From positions 1-64,000 of the forward strand of contig DATJBF010000047.1 of the NCBI GenBank assembly GCA_035515475.1: DNA of 64,000 nt. Reading direction: 5' to 3'. The position numbers were made by a program, and so were the translations under genes. This document shows, piece after piece, positions 35,289 through 42,972 of the stretch. This DNA is from DATJBF01 sp035515475 (GTDB lineage: Bacteria > Verrucomicrobiota > Verrucomicrobiia > Palsa-1439). Position 1 is the first letter of the stretch, and each line of letters begins with the position of its first letter. The notes beneath the pieces are model-generated. The model was not told the DNA's origin. It worked only from the letters and a program-made list of their open reading frames with translations, and made no database searches.

Positions 35289-35383
35289 AGCCGCCAAGCC
35301 CTGAAAACCTTGTAAGGTAGGCGCTGGCCTCGCGGTTGCAGCGGACTTGGCGGCTAAGTATTTATTGCCTTACGGGTTTTCAG
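35289..35383. ncRNA. Candidate structured RNA with pseudoknot topology
   Basis: Arm A, AGCCGCCAAG (35289-35298), is complementary to A' at 35346-35355. Arm B, beginning CTGAAAACC (35301-35317), is complementary to B' at 35368-35383 (9 perfect pairs, then one gap and 6 more). The order is A, B, A', B', so both stems can only form together as an H-type pseudoknot. No promoter or known RNA family is identified, so this is a structural prediction only. Confidence 0.3.
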
Positions 35384-35587
35384 CCCGAAAATCTTAACGG
35401 CTCAAAGAACGCGACCCGCACGCGGCAAACAAAAAAGCGCGAGTCGCTGCCGAAGTGTATTCGGCGCATCTCGCGCTAACGGATGGTACTTAGCATCGCT
35501 GCCGCCGACAGTCAAGAGCCGCTTTGCTGTTTTAGAAGTTGAAACGCCTTCTTTGTACGACGAGCCGAAATTTGGTAGGATTTTCGT

Positions 35588-35983
35588 ATGAAGAAGACAT
35601 TCGCGGTCTGCCCCTGTCAAAACTGCGGTAAGCAGATCGAATTTGACCGGTCCGAACTCGGTTTTGCCAAGACGAGAACAATCGAGTGCCCGCATTGCCA
35701 GCAGGAAACCGCTATTTTCGATCCAAAAGACACGTCGGAATCCGTCATCCCAGCCCCTCCCGAACCCGAAGAAAAACCGGGCACGGCGTTTCTTACCTTC
35801 GCCTGTTTTGTCATGTTCGCAATCGGATTGGGGACGACGATAACCGGATTCCAAGGCTACTATGCTGCCGGGGAAGACCCCGCTTGGCGCACGATGTACG
35901 TCGTCCAATATAGCTCCGGCTTCGTCCTGATAGCTCTCGGCCTGATTCTCTCGGCACTCGTTCGCTTAATCAGGAAAGAGTAG
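35588..35983 (+). CDS. Zinc-ribbon membrane protein, IS passenger
   Basis: 131 aa. The N-terminal domain has two CxxC pairs (CPCQNCGKQIEF and IECPHCQQETAIF), a zinc-ribbon layout. An acidic proline-rich linker (IPAPPEPEEKP) leads to two membrane helices (AFLTFACFVMFAIGLGTTITGF and YSSGFVLIALGLILSALVRLI). The stop is only two bases from the right inverted repeat. The combination is seen in small inner-membrane proteins of unknown role. It is transcribed away from the transposase and reads out toward the element's right end. Confidence 0.65.
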   Translation: MKKTFAVCPCQNCGKQIEFDRSELGFAKTRTIECPHCQQETAIFDPKDTSESVIPAPPEPEEKPGTAFLTFACFVMFAIGLGTTITGFQGYYAAGEDPAWRTMYVVQYSSGFVLIALGLILSALVRLIRKE

Positions 35984-35986
35984 GCA

Positions 35987-36006
35987 ATCCAAATTAGGAC
36001 AACGCC
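35987..36006 (-). repeat. Right terminal inverted repeat
   Basis: The complement reads GGCGTTGTCCTAATTTG, then G and ATT. The first 17 bases are identical to the left end; one extra base follows. Confidence 0.88.
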
Positions 36007-36022
36007 CCCCCGTTCGCCCCCC

Positions 36023-37411
36023 TCACTCTGCTGCTGCCCGGTCCGCGCGTTTCCAATGCTGCGGTTTGACGAAGCGAAGGTTCGGCAGATCGACGAACCG
36101 GACCATCCGCTTGGCTCCGTCGGCATCACGGCAAGCGATGTCGAACTCCTCGAGGTACGGACCGGCAAACCGCGACTTGCGGTGGTACACCGCCTCGTAC
36201 ACGGTCGGCACACGCGACACGTTATAGCCCATGAGCCTCGCCATCGTGGCATCAATGTAGGCGGGGTTCTCGCCGCCGAGCAGCACGCCTGCCGGCCTGG
36301 GTGACGGCACCAACGGACCCTCGCCCTCGCCGGCAATGATGCCGTCAGCCAGTGTCAGAATGTGTCTTGGCGAACGCGGGCTGAAATAAAGGATATGGTT
36401 GAGGTCGAGCGTCGTCCGCCAGATCGTTTCGTTGCCGCTCCAACTCCCCGCGTCGATGCGATCCCCGCTGGTGACCCGCGCCGCCTTCCACAACAACTGC
36501 AGCGCTCTCAGGCAGGCGCGCCGCTTCAACGCCGCCATCGTCATGTAATCTTCCCACACCCGATCGTATAAGTTGTCGTGCCACTCCCGCAACCGACCGC
36601 CGATACAGTAGTCGTCGCCGCCGCTAAAGTACGACCCCTTGATGTGGTGCGCGAGGTATTCCTTGTGACCGTTGATGCCAACCAGATTCTTCAATGCGCC
36701 CGTCAGCCCTGCTTTCATGTGGGTTTTCATCTTCGGCAGGTTGATGAGCAGGTCGGGGCCGAAGACGCGTTTGGTGACCAGATATTCGTGTTTGCCCGCG
36801 CCATGATGGGTTCGCATCATGCTCGGCTTGTAACAGGTCACGCGGAAGCGATCCGCGTAGTCCGCAATTTCTTCGAGGAAACTTTGCGCACCGAGATCGA
36901 CCAACTCATATTTTTGGGCCAACAGGTCGTGGTAATCCGCCCGAAACGACTGCCGTGACGGGTTGTCCCATTCGCTGAACCCATCATACAAATCCATCAA
37001 CGTCAGCCGCCAATCCTCGATTGTGATGTCGAGGTTCGGATAGGTCTGCTTGGCCCGGGTGACGACGTCGCCCACGCGGCTCCGCTCGACCAGTTTTGCG
37101 AAATCACAGCTTTGCAGCGGCGCATCGCCGATTACAATTGACCCGTTGCCATCCATTGCGAGGGCGACCCAATCGATGACGTGTTTGATGAGTGCGGCGT
37201 GCGTGATCAACGAATCCAGGTCGTGCCCATTCGGATTATAGTGCCGCACCCAGTTTGGCTTGATGACCGCCCGCCCGCCTGGGCCAATCAGATCTCCGAA
37301 CGGATTGTCCGGGTCCCTGCCCCACAGCGCGCACAACGACCGCAGTGCCTCCCGAAACCCGTCGGCCCCATCGTAGGGAAACTCCGGGTAACGTGGCTCG
37401 ACCTGTACCAT
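36023..37411 (-). CDS. DUF362-domain protein
   Basis: 462 aa. The DUF362 signatures are AVIKPNWVRHYNP, THAALIKHVIDWV, GNGSIVIGDAPLQSCDFAKL, LLINLPKMKTHMKAGLTGALKNLVGIN and LADGIIAGEGEGPLVPSPRPAGVLLGGENP. DUF362 proteins are commonly found with iron-sulfur or polysaccharide genes; a defined reaction is not known. No CxxCxxC ferredoxin domain is attached here. It is 13 bases downstream of a CapK-like gene, and its stop is eight bases before the right target duplication of the IS element, so the insertion left it intact. Confidence 0.82.
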   Translation of the reverse strand: MVQVEPRYPEFPYDGADGFREALRSLCALWGRDPDNPFGDLIGPGGRAVIKPNWVRHYNPNGHDLDSLITHAALIKHVIDWVALAMDGNGSIVIGDAPLQSCDFAKLVERSRVGDVVTRAKQTYPNLDITIEDWRLTLMDLYDGFSEWDNPSRQSFRADYHDLLAQKYELVDLGAQSFLEEIADYADRFRVTCYKPSMMRTHHGAGKHEYLVTKRVFGPDLLINLPKMKTHMKAGLTGALKNLVGINGHKEYLAHHIKGSYFSGGDDYCIGGRLREWHDNLYDRVWEDYMTMAALKRRACLRALQLLWKAARVTSGDRIDAGSWSGNETIWRTTLDLNHILYFSPRSPRHILTLADGIIAGEGEGPLVPSPRPAGVLLGGENPAYIDATMARLMGYNVSRVPTVYEAVYHRKSRFAGPYLEEFDIACRDADGAKRMVRFVDLPNLRFVKPQHWKRADRAAAE

Positions 37412-37424
37412 GACAACATCCGGT

Positions 37425-38744
37425 TTAATAAATCGCCTCCTTGTCTGGCGGCTCCCCGGTGACGAGGCTGCGTGTGAACAGTAGCTTGCCTTGCGGCGTG
37501 CGGGGGATTTCGCCGACCTCGTGCCATTCGACGCGACAGAATGGGCCCATTACCAAGCGGATCTTCTCGTTGATTTCTGTAATGTCCGGTTCGTGGATGG
37601 CTCCAGCCGGCACGTAATATACCTCGACCAGATCGACATCTCGTTGCAGCACTTGAAACTCACGCACCCAATCGCGGAAATAGAACAGATGCGTGAAATA
37701 CTCCCCGTGCACGAGCGCCCCCTCTCTGGTCAAAAAATGATCGGTCACGCGGCCCGAAACGCGCGCCAAGGTAGGCAACGCCAGTCCGCAATCACACGGT
37801 TCACCCACCACGGCAGTATCGCCGATCTCGTAACGAATCAATGGCATGGCAAAATTGTGCAACGTCGTGACCAATACTCGCCCCTCCTGTCCCGGACGGA
37901 CCGGCCGATCGTCCGTCCCCACCACCTCCACAAGGTTGTTGAAACTGAATAGATGCATTCTCCCCTTCTCGCACTCACCCGCCATGGGGCCAACCTCTCG
38001 CGACCCGTAAAAATCATGCACCTTGCAGCCGAACACCTCTTCGATCAACTGTCTCATGAAAGGCCGCAACGTTTCTGCCGAGGAATAAATCTTGATCGGG
38101 CGATGGATGCGAAGTCCGCGGGCCTTCGCAAACCGGGCCAGTTCGTAAAGCGACCCGGCATAACCACGGATCAGGGCCGGTTTGCGACGGTTGATCGTCT
38201 CCACAAAGCGCGCCATGTCCCGGTCCGTCATGCGGAACGAATTCAGCAGCGTGGTGTTCAGCAGCCAGTTTCGGACCCGATGTTTCAGGCTTTCGCTCTG
38301 ACCGAACAGGTCGCGTTCCGAGCCCCACAAGACCACGGCAGGCACGCAGCCGAAATCCACCCGAATCAGCCGACGGTAGAAGAAAAGCTCCGTCGCCGCG
38401 CTCCACTCGCGGTATTGATTATCCTGCACAAAGGTCACCGGTTGGCCGGTCGAGCCACCGGAGCTGGTCGTCAGCCAATCGGATGATCGCGGACCGTCCG
38501 ATTGGAGACGCTCGAAGTTTTTCCGGATCAACCCCTTCGTTAGCGTGGGAACCTCAGTCCAGTCACTGTCTCGGTCGAGAGCTTCGCGGTAATAGGCGAC
38601 ATGCCTGGTCGCATGGTTCACCAGGGACTGAATATAAGCCGTACCCTGCGCGGGCCGAAACGCGACGACTCTCCGATATAACTGCTCCAACTGCTTTGTT
38701 GCCGGGTACTTGCAGAGTGTATATATCCCCGCCCGGAGATTCAT
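37425..38744 (-). CDS. CapK/PaaK-like adenylate-forming enzyme (second copy)
   Basis: 439 aa from ATG 38744; the upstream in-frame region to 38903 is unlike the family. AMP-binding loop TTSSGGSTGQPVTFVQ (about 90-105), DFYGSREVGPMAGECEKG, PLIRYEIGDTAVVGEPCDCGLALPTL, and C-terminal GKLLFTRSLV. It probably activates a carboxylic acid for the glycan. The CDCG segment parallels the CPCG of the first copy at 11656-12984. The pairing with DUF362 is conserved in context with the first gene's operon style. Confidence 0.82.
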   Translation of the reverse strand: MNLRAGIYTLCKYPATKQLEQLYRRVVAFRPAQGTAYIQSLVNHATRHVAYYREALDRDSDWTEVPTLTKGLIRKNFERLQSDGPRSSDWLTTSSGGSTGQPVTFVQDNQYREWSAATELFFYRRLIRVDFGCVPAVVLWGSERDLFGQSESLKHRVRNWLLNTTLLNSFRMTDRDMARFVETINRRKPALIRGYAGSLYELARFAKARGLRIHRPIKIYSSAETLRPFMRQLIEEVFGCKVHDFYGSREVGPMAGECEKGRMHLFSFNNLVEVVGTDDRPVRPGQEGRVLVTTLHNFAMPLIRYEIGDTAVVGEPCDCGLALPTLARVSGRVTDHFLTREGALVHGEYFTHLFYFRDWVREFQVLQRDVDLVEVYYVPAGAIHEPDITEINEKIRLVMGPFCRVEWHEVGEIPRTPQGKLLFTRSLVTGEPPDKEAIY

Positions 38745-38920
38745 GACTCGAAGGCTGGCCTCCCGTCTCCGACCTTGGCCGACCTCACCGGCGTGAAGTT
38801 CTGAGCGAAACCCCGGCCCGCTCTTTCGAAATGCCGATAACCGGTTGCAGGTGGCTTCCGCCCCGAAGCAACGGCGCTCACGATTCCATGCCCGCATTTC
38901 CAACGCTCATGACCATCGAC

Positions 38921-38950
38921 ACTATAACAGGTCGTTACCACCTACAACAA
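38921..38950 (-). promoter_or_regulatory. Extended -10 promoter for the CapK-like/DUF362 operon
   Basis: On the minus strand TGTTATAGT gives a TG-extended -10 (TATAGT at 38926-38921). TTGTTG at 38950-38945 (18-base spacer) or TTGTAG at 38947-38942 (15-base spacer) could be the -35. The leader would be about 170 bases. Confidence 0.45.
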
Positions 38951-39208
38951 TCCGAATTCTGGGCGGCGCCGAGCGCACATCCGGGCTGTCGGCCGGACGC
39001 GAGACCAGCTCCGCCGCGGCAAGCATCCCGCCGATTCAATCAGCGGGGGAGAGAGGCGTTCATCGCAAATCAGGCGCACTTCATGGCCCACGCTGATGGA
39101 GGATTCCGATAGCCGCGTTGTGGCCTCTCGCCCGTTCTTCCTCCCCGGCAGCGTAACATCCAGCGAGGGCAAAACGTTGGCCGCGCCCTCTCCTACGGTT
39201 TCCTAGTG

Positions 39209-39237
39209 TTGTCTGATTCGACGATCTAGCATATAAG
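39209..39237 (+). promoter_or_regulatory. Promoter of the plus-strand glycan operon
   Basis: TTGTCT (39209-39214), 17-base spacer, TATAAG (39232-39237). Predicted start near 39244, about 100 bases before GTG 39343. Confidence 0.45.
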
Positions 39238-39342
39238 AACAACCTGCCCAATGTTGCCAGGAATTGAGAGGGTATTGCGTTGCGCCATCCGCCAAGCAGA
39301 TGCAAATCTGGTTGCCGCGCCATGGTGGGGTAAAACAGCCAA

Positions 39343-40854
39343 GTGAAACCGACAGCGGACCAACCGATCAAACCAGAGTCTTTCCGCCGGATGTTGGTCG
39401 TGGCGATTGTCGTGTACAGTGGCCTGGCTGTTTATTCGATTCTTGCCGGTCCCTCTGGCGAGCTGCGCTTCTGGAACCCCAATTGGGTCGCCAAGCAGGA
39501 CTTGCAGGCCAAGGGAGCGCCTCAAGTCCCGCACTATTGGTCGCCCGATTCTGTCTGGTACGCCGAACTGGCGAAGAACCTACTGAACCATCACCGTTTC
39601 TCAAGGCAGACCGAACCTCCTTACCTCTGGGAGCCATATCGCACGCCGGGCTATCCGGTTCTGGTGGCCCTGGGACAAATGATGACGGGTCATGAGTGGG
39701 GTGTTTTGTTGTTCAACCCGTTGTTCGCGGTCTTGATGCTCTGGAGCATCGTTGGACTTGCCCATGAACTGTGGAGGAACGGCGCCGTCACGCGCCTTAG
39801 CGGCTGGCTGACGATTTTTCTGCCGCCCTGTCTGGGCTGGTCTGAGTTTCTTTTAACGGACTACGTACACGGATGCCTGACCGTTACAGCTTTTTACCTG
39901 ACGGTGGTGGCGGTGCGACGGGCCAAGTGGTCGTATGGGATTGGCGCCGCGCTCGCCTGGTCGGCCTGCCAATGGATCCGTCCAACGTCGGAGATGGCCG
40001 CCGTCTTCATCATTCTGATCGCCGTGTGGGAGGCCCGACGCCGGCCGCAGTTTTTGCTGACAGGGTTCTTGATCGCGGCCAGTTTTCTGACGCCGCTATA
40101 TCTGTGCTACCGGATGTTTCACGATTACGGCGTTTTCACTGTGTCTTTACTGGGTCGACATGTGACCCGATATCATCTTGTGAGCGTGGCCGAAGCCATG
40201 GCCACCGGACAAAGCGAGTCTGCTACATTAAAACGGAGCTTTGAAACCGATGCTGAATTGATAGCGGAATTCGATCCGCAACGTCTAGCCCAAGATCGGT
40301 CTGTCCCGCCAACTTCGTTTGGGTTGGAGCTTCTTGGAGGAACAAGAAATCTCACGCTGCCGCTCTATGATGTGCAGGGGGAAGCGATTCGAGATGCGCT
40401 GAAGAAATATCCGCGCTATCTCGTTATCGCGTATGGGAAAGGCTTTTTCTCCGAGGCCCTATGGGCTCCTTGGGGAAGTCCATTTCGTTGGGAGAACCCG
40501 CAGATACGAACGGCGATAGCGCATCTGATGCGGTTGGCGTACTGGCTTTTCCTGGCGTTGGCGCTGGTTGCCACATGGGAGGTGATACGGCATGGGAACA
40601 GTCGAGGGCCTTTGATCATTTGGTTGTCATCGCTGTTTTGGGTTGCCGCTGCCAGCATTGCGGCTGCGGGGGGGTCGCGGTACCGGTTTCCGGGCGATCT
40701 TCTATTGATTCCGTTGGTGGCCTGCGGATGGATGGTACTCGCTCATAAACTTGGGAGCTACACCGAGCTTGGAACGAAACCGCACGGAGAGGAACCAACA
40801 GAGCGGGACACGGGCCATTACGTTTTCCGGTCGGCAATCAGAATCCACTCTTGA
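39343..40854 (+). CDS. GT-C-type integral membrane glycosyltransferase
   Basis: 503 aa, start GTG 39343. About ten to twelve membrane helices. The first external loop carries YWSPDSVWYAELAKNLL and EPYRTPGYPVLVALGQ, matching the GT39/ArnT layout of an acidic residue and a PGYP motif. It should transfer sugar from a polyprenyl phosphate carrier on the periplasmic side. First gene of a plus-strand operon, followed by the WlbA-like dehydrogenase. It differs clearly from the GT-C enzyme at 28936-30327. Confidence 0.75.
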   Translation: MKPTADQPIKPESFRRMLVVAIVVYSGLAVYSILAGPSGELRFWNPNWVAKQDLQAKGAPQVPHYWSPDSVWYAELAKNLLNHHRFSRQTEPPYLWEPYRTPGYPVLVALGQMMTGHEWGVLLFNPLFAVLMLWSIVGLAHELWRNGAVTRLSGWLTIFLPPCLGWSEFLLTDYVHGCLTVTAFYLTVVAVRRAKWSYGIGAALAWSACQWIRPTSEMAAVFIILIAVWEARRRPQFLLTGFLIAASFLTPLYLCYRMFHDYGVFTVSLLGRHVTRYHLVSVAEAMATGQSESATLKRSFETDAELIAEFDPQRLAQDRSVPPTSFGLELLGGTRNLTLPLYDVQGEAIRDALKKYPRYLVIAYGKGFFSEALWAPWGSPFRWENPQIRTAIAHLMRLAYWLFLALALVATWEVIRHGNSRGPLIIWLSSLFWVAAASIAAAGGSRYRFPGDLLLIPLVACGWMVLAHKLGSYTELGTKPHGEEPTERDTGHYVFRSAIRIHS

Positions 40855-40892
40855 AAACCATCGGTCGGGAGTATAAGAAGGGCATTCAACAA

Positions 40893-41909
40893 ATGATGAA
40901 ATCTCCCCTCAACATCGGCGTGATCGGCTGTGGCTACTGGGGACCCAACCTGCTTCGCAACTTCAGCGCTGCGGAAGGCGCCGGCGTGCGGATGTGCTGT
41001 GACCTCGAGCCACGCCGGTTTGCCAAGCTGGCCCCGCTCTACACGAAGACCCAATTCACCACCAATCCCGACGAAGTGCTGAGTAGTCAAGAAGTCGACG
41101 CCGTAGCCATTGCCACGCCTGTGAGCACCCATTTCGCTCTCGCCAAACAGGCACTGGAAGCGGGCAAGCATGTACTTGTAGAAAAGCCCCTGACTCTGCG
41201 GGTTGACCACGCTGAGGAATTGGTGGCGCTGGCCTCTCAGAAGGGGCTTGTCCTCCAAGTAGACCACATATTCGTGTACAGCCCGCCCGTTGTGAAGATG
41301 AAGGAGATCGTGGACTCGGGTAAGCTGGGCAAGCTCTTCTTCATTGACAGCGTTCGCATCAATCTCGGCTTGTTTCAGCACGACGTCAACGTGGTCTGGG
41401 ATCTGGCCCCGCACGATTTGTCAATTGCGGACTACCTGTTGGGGCGTTTGCCGCGCAGCTTGTCCGCTTTCGGCAGCGTTCACGCCGGTCAGGACATCGA
41501 AGACGTCGCCTACCTCAACCTCGACTTCGGCGACGGCTTGATCGCCAACTTCCACGTCAACTGGCTGTCGCCCGTCAAGGTCCGCCACATCATCGTTGGC
41601 GGCAGCGAACAGAGTTTGATCTACAACGACATGGATGTCAGCGAAAAGATCAAGGTCTACAACCGCGGCATCCAGGTGACCAACGACGAATCGCGCCGAC
41701 AACTGCTCATCGCCTACCGGTCCGGCGACGTGTGGTCTCCGAACATCGGCATGGAGGAACCGCTCGGCCGCATGGCCAGTCATTTCATCAGTTGTATCCG
41801 TGAGGGCAAACGTCCGCTGACCGACGGACAATCTGGTCTTCGGGTTGTGAAGATTCTCGACGCCGCGCAGCGCAGCATCAAAGCCCAAGGCGGGAGGGTC
41901 GTGCTGTGA
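40893..41909 (+). CDS. Gfo/Idh/MocA dehydrogenase, WlbA-like
   Basis: 338 aa from ATG 40893 (GAAGGG 10 bases upstream); a TTG at 40851 is an alternative that overlaps the preceding stop. Rossmann motif NIGVIGCGYWGPNLLRNF (7-24) and the conserved EKPLTLRVDHAEEL. The GYWGPNLLRN form is typical of UDP-N-acetyl-hexosamine-uronate 3-dehydrogenases (WlbA/WbpB), which oxidise C3 before amination and acetylation. The downstream gene is a hexapeptide acyltransferase, as in wlb/wbp clusters, but an adjacent WlbC-type aminotransferase is missing; the DegT gene at 13324 could supply it. Confidence 0.85.
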   Translation: MMKSPLNIGVIGCGYWGPNLLRNFSAAEGAGVRMCCDLEPRRFAKLAPLYTKTQFTTNPDEVLSSQEVDAVAIATPVSTHFALAKQALEAGKHVLVEKPLTLRVDHAEELVALASQKGLVLQVDHIFVYSPPVVKMKEIVDSGKLGKLFFIDSVRINLGLFQHDVNVVWDLAPHDLSIADYLLGRLPRSLSAFGSVHAGQDIEDVAYLNLDFGDGLIANFHVNWLSPVKVRHIIVGGSEQSLIYNDMDVSEKIKVYNRGIQVTNDESRRQLLIAYRSGDVWSPNIGMEEPLGRMASHFISCIREGKRPLTDGQSGLRVVKILDAAQRSIKAQGGRVVL

Positions 41910-42682
41910 GCACAGCGCCGCAATCACTCGTGGCACCCGAGGCGCGCTTGGGGCGCGATGTCCAAATCGGCCACGGCACGCGGATCTACCCGAACGCGGT
42001 GATCGGGGACAATTGCACCATCGAAGACTTTTGTGTGATCGGGCATCCGTCGCGAGGTCGTTGGGCCGGGCAACCCCTCCAAATTGGGCCAAACTCGGCC
42101 ATCCGTTCACATGCCGTGCTGTACGAGGGGTCCCAGTTTGGCTCTCGCCTGGAAACTGGCCACCATGTGTTGATCCGGGAGGGAACGGTGGCCGGCGAGA
42201 ATCTGCGAATCGGCAGCTTCTCCGACATCGAAGGGGATTGCCAGATCGGGGATTTCTGCCGCTTTCACGGGTATGTGCACGTCGGGCGCGGCAGCCGAAT
42301 CGGCCATTTCGTGTGGCTTTACTCTTTGACGACGTTGACCAACGATCCATTGCCACCTTCGGACGTCGCCGACCCTGTGAAGATTGAAGATGGTTGCGTC
42401 GTTGCCGTGGGGGCGACGCTGTTACCGGGTACGATCCTGAAGCGCGGTTGCTTCGTCTCCGTGGGGAGCACGGTTGAAGGGCATATCCCGTCGGGGGCAG
42501 TCTTGCGCGGGAATCCGGGACAAATTGTGTCGCACGTCTCGCTTCTGCGCAGTCTTGAGCACGGCGTGGCACACCCGTGGATGGGCCACTACGGTCATAA
42601 CTATCCCGACGACGCTCAAGCGCGTCTGGCTGCATTGCAGGCCCAAATCGTCAGCGACCGAGAAGCCTTCGTACTCCAGTAA
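41906..42682 (+). CDS. Left-handed beta-helix (hexapeptide) sugar acyltransferase
   Basis: 258 aa, start GTG 41906 overlapping the previous stop (GTGA). Hexapeptide repeats run from residue 8 to about 190 (APEARLGRDVQIGHGTRI, NCTIEDFCVIG, GENLRIGSFSDI, DGCVVAVGATLLPGTILKRG). A C-terminal helical tail of about 50 residues follows. Related to WlbB/LpxA/LpxD-type acyltransferases. The neighbouring acyl carrier protein suggests the donor is an acyl-ACP rather than acetyl-CoA, giving an N- or O-acylated sugar. Confidence 0.85.
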   Translation: MSTAPQSLVAPEARLGRDVQIGHGTRIYPNAVIGDNCTIEDFCVIGHPSRGRWAGQPLQIGPNSAIRSHAVLYEGSQFGSRLETGHHVLIREGTVAGENLRIGSFSDIEGDCQIGDFCRFHGYVHVGRGSRIGHFVWLYSLTTLTNDPLPPSDVADPVKIEDGCVVAVGATLLPGTILKRGCFVSVGSTVEGHIPSGAVLRGNPGQIVSHVSLLRSLEHGVAHPWMGHYGHNYPDDAQARLAALQAQIVSDREAFVLQ

Positions 42683-42702
42683 CCTTAGAGGCAAACACAG
42701 AC

Positions 42703-42972
42703 ATGATTGATCGCACCACAATCCTCGACTTGATGCGGGGGATTCTGCAGCGCCAGGGAAAACCCAACGACTATGGCGAGGATGCCCTTCTGTCGGACAT
42801 CGGCTTTCGCAGTCTGGACTTTTCGGAGTTGGCTCTCAGAGTGGAGACCGCGTGCGGCAAACCATTGAGCTTCGGCGCGGCCCCTTTGCGAGCCATCCGC
42901 ACGGTCCGAGACGTGGTCGATTTCATGGAGCGCGCCTCTGGTGATCAAACTGATCCGCCACAATCTCGTTAA
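42703..42972 (+). CDS. Acyl carrier protein
   Basis: 89 aa. Four-helix carrier fold with the phosphopantetheine Ser37 in DIGFRSLDFSEL; the usual DSL motif is replaced by RSL. Acidic, and ends PQSR. It overlaps the acyl-activating enzyme gene by 32 bases. A dedicated ACP inside a polysaccharide operon implies that an acyl group is carried to the acyltransferase next door. Confidence 0.85.
   Translation: MIDRTTILDLMRGILQRQGKPNDYGEDALLSDIGFRSLDFSELALRVETACGKPLSFGAAPLRAIRTVRDVVDFMERASGDQTDPPQSR

Larger units (their letters stand above)
35016..35587. other. Non-coding segment of the IS element rich in inverted repeats
   Basis: No convincing gene in 572 bases. It holds a 14-base perfect stem (35113-35126/35147-35160), an interleaved repeat pair with pseudoknot topology (35289-35383), and two more hairpins: GCGACCCGC/GCGAGTCGC (35411-35419/35439-35447, one mismatch) and GCCGAA/TTCGGC (35449-35454/35460-35465). 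The density of structure suggests a structured RNA or recombination site. Confidence 0.5.
33147..36014. mobile_element. IS1-family insertion element with passenger genes and target duplication
   Basis: The element proper spans 33155-36006 (2,852 bp). Its ends are a perfect 17-base inverted repeat beginning GGCGTTGTCCTAATTTG (33155-33171 and complement 35990-36006), extending imperfectly by ATT after a one-base gap. It is flanked by an 8-base direct repeat CCCCCGTT (33147-33154 and 36007-36014), the size range expected for IS1 transposition. It contains an IS1-type DDE transposase, two small downstream genes, a divergent ribbon-helix-helix-like gene, a structured non-coding segment and a zinc-ribbon membrane protein gene. 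IS1 elements are usually 0.7-1.2 kb, so this is a large, passenger-bearing variant. Confidence 0.88.
38745..39342. other. Divergent intergenic region (598 bp)
   Basis: Between the minus CapK-like gene and the plus GT-C gene. Open frames here are short, overlap on both strands and have no family features, so no gene is called. It holds two candidate promoters, at 38921-38950 (minus) and 39209-39237 (plus). The remainder, about 39000-39200, shows nothing recognisable and could be remnant DNA. Confidence 0.55.

Noticed and set aside
35126..35320. Small plus-strand open frame (64 codons) and the opposite 65-codon frame at 35075-35272
   Set aside because: The plus frame starts on the left arm of the perfect hairpin, both overlap each other, and neither has family features or a ribosome binding site.
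35289..35383. Integron attC or tyrosine-recombinase site
   Set aside because: The paired arms lack the RYYYAAC/GTTRRRY core sites of attC and no integrase is nearby.
33155..36006. Composite transposon or genomic island with an attachment site
   Set aside because: Only one transposase and a single pair of inverted repeats with a short target duplication are present; no integrase or tRNA target is found, so a single IS element explains the boundaries.
41421..42635. 404-codon minus-strand open frame
   Set aside because: Antisense to the WlbA-like and acyltransferase genes; low-complexity Arg/Pro composition typical of shadow frames in GC-rich DNA.
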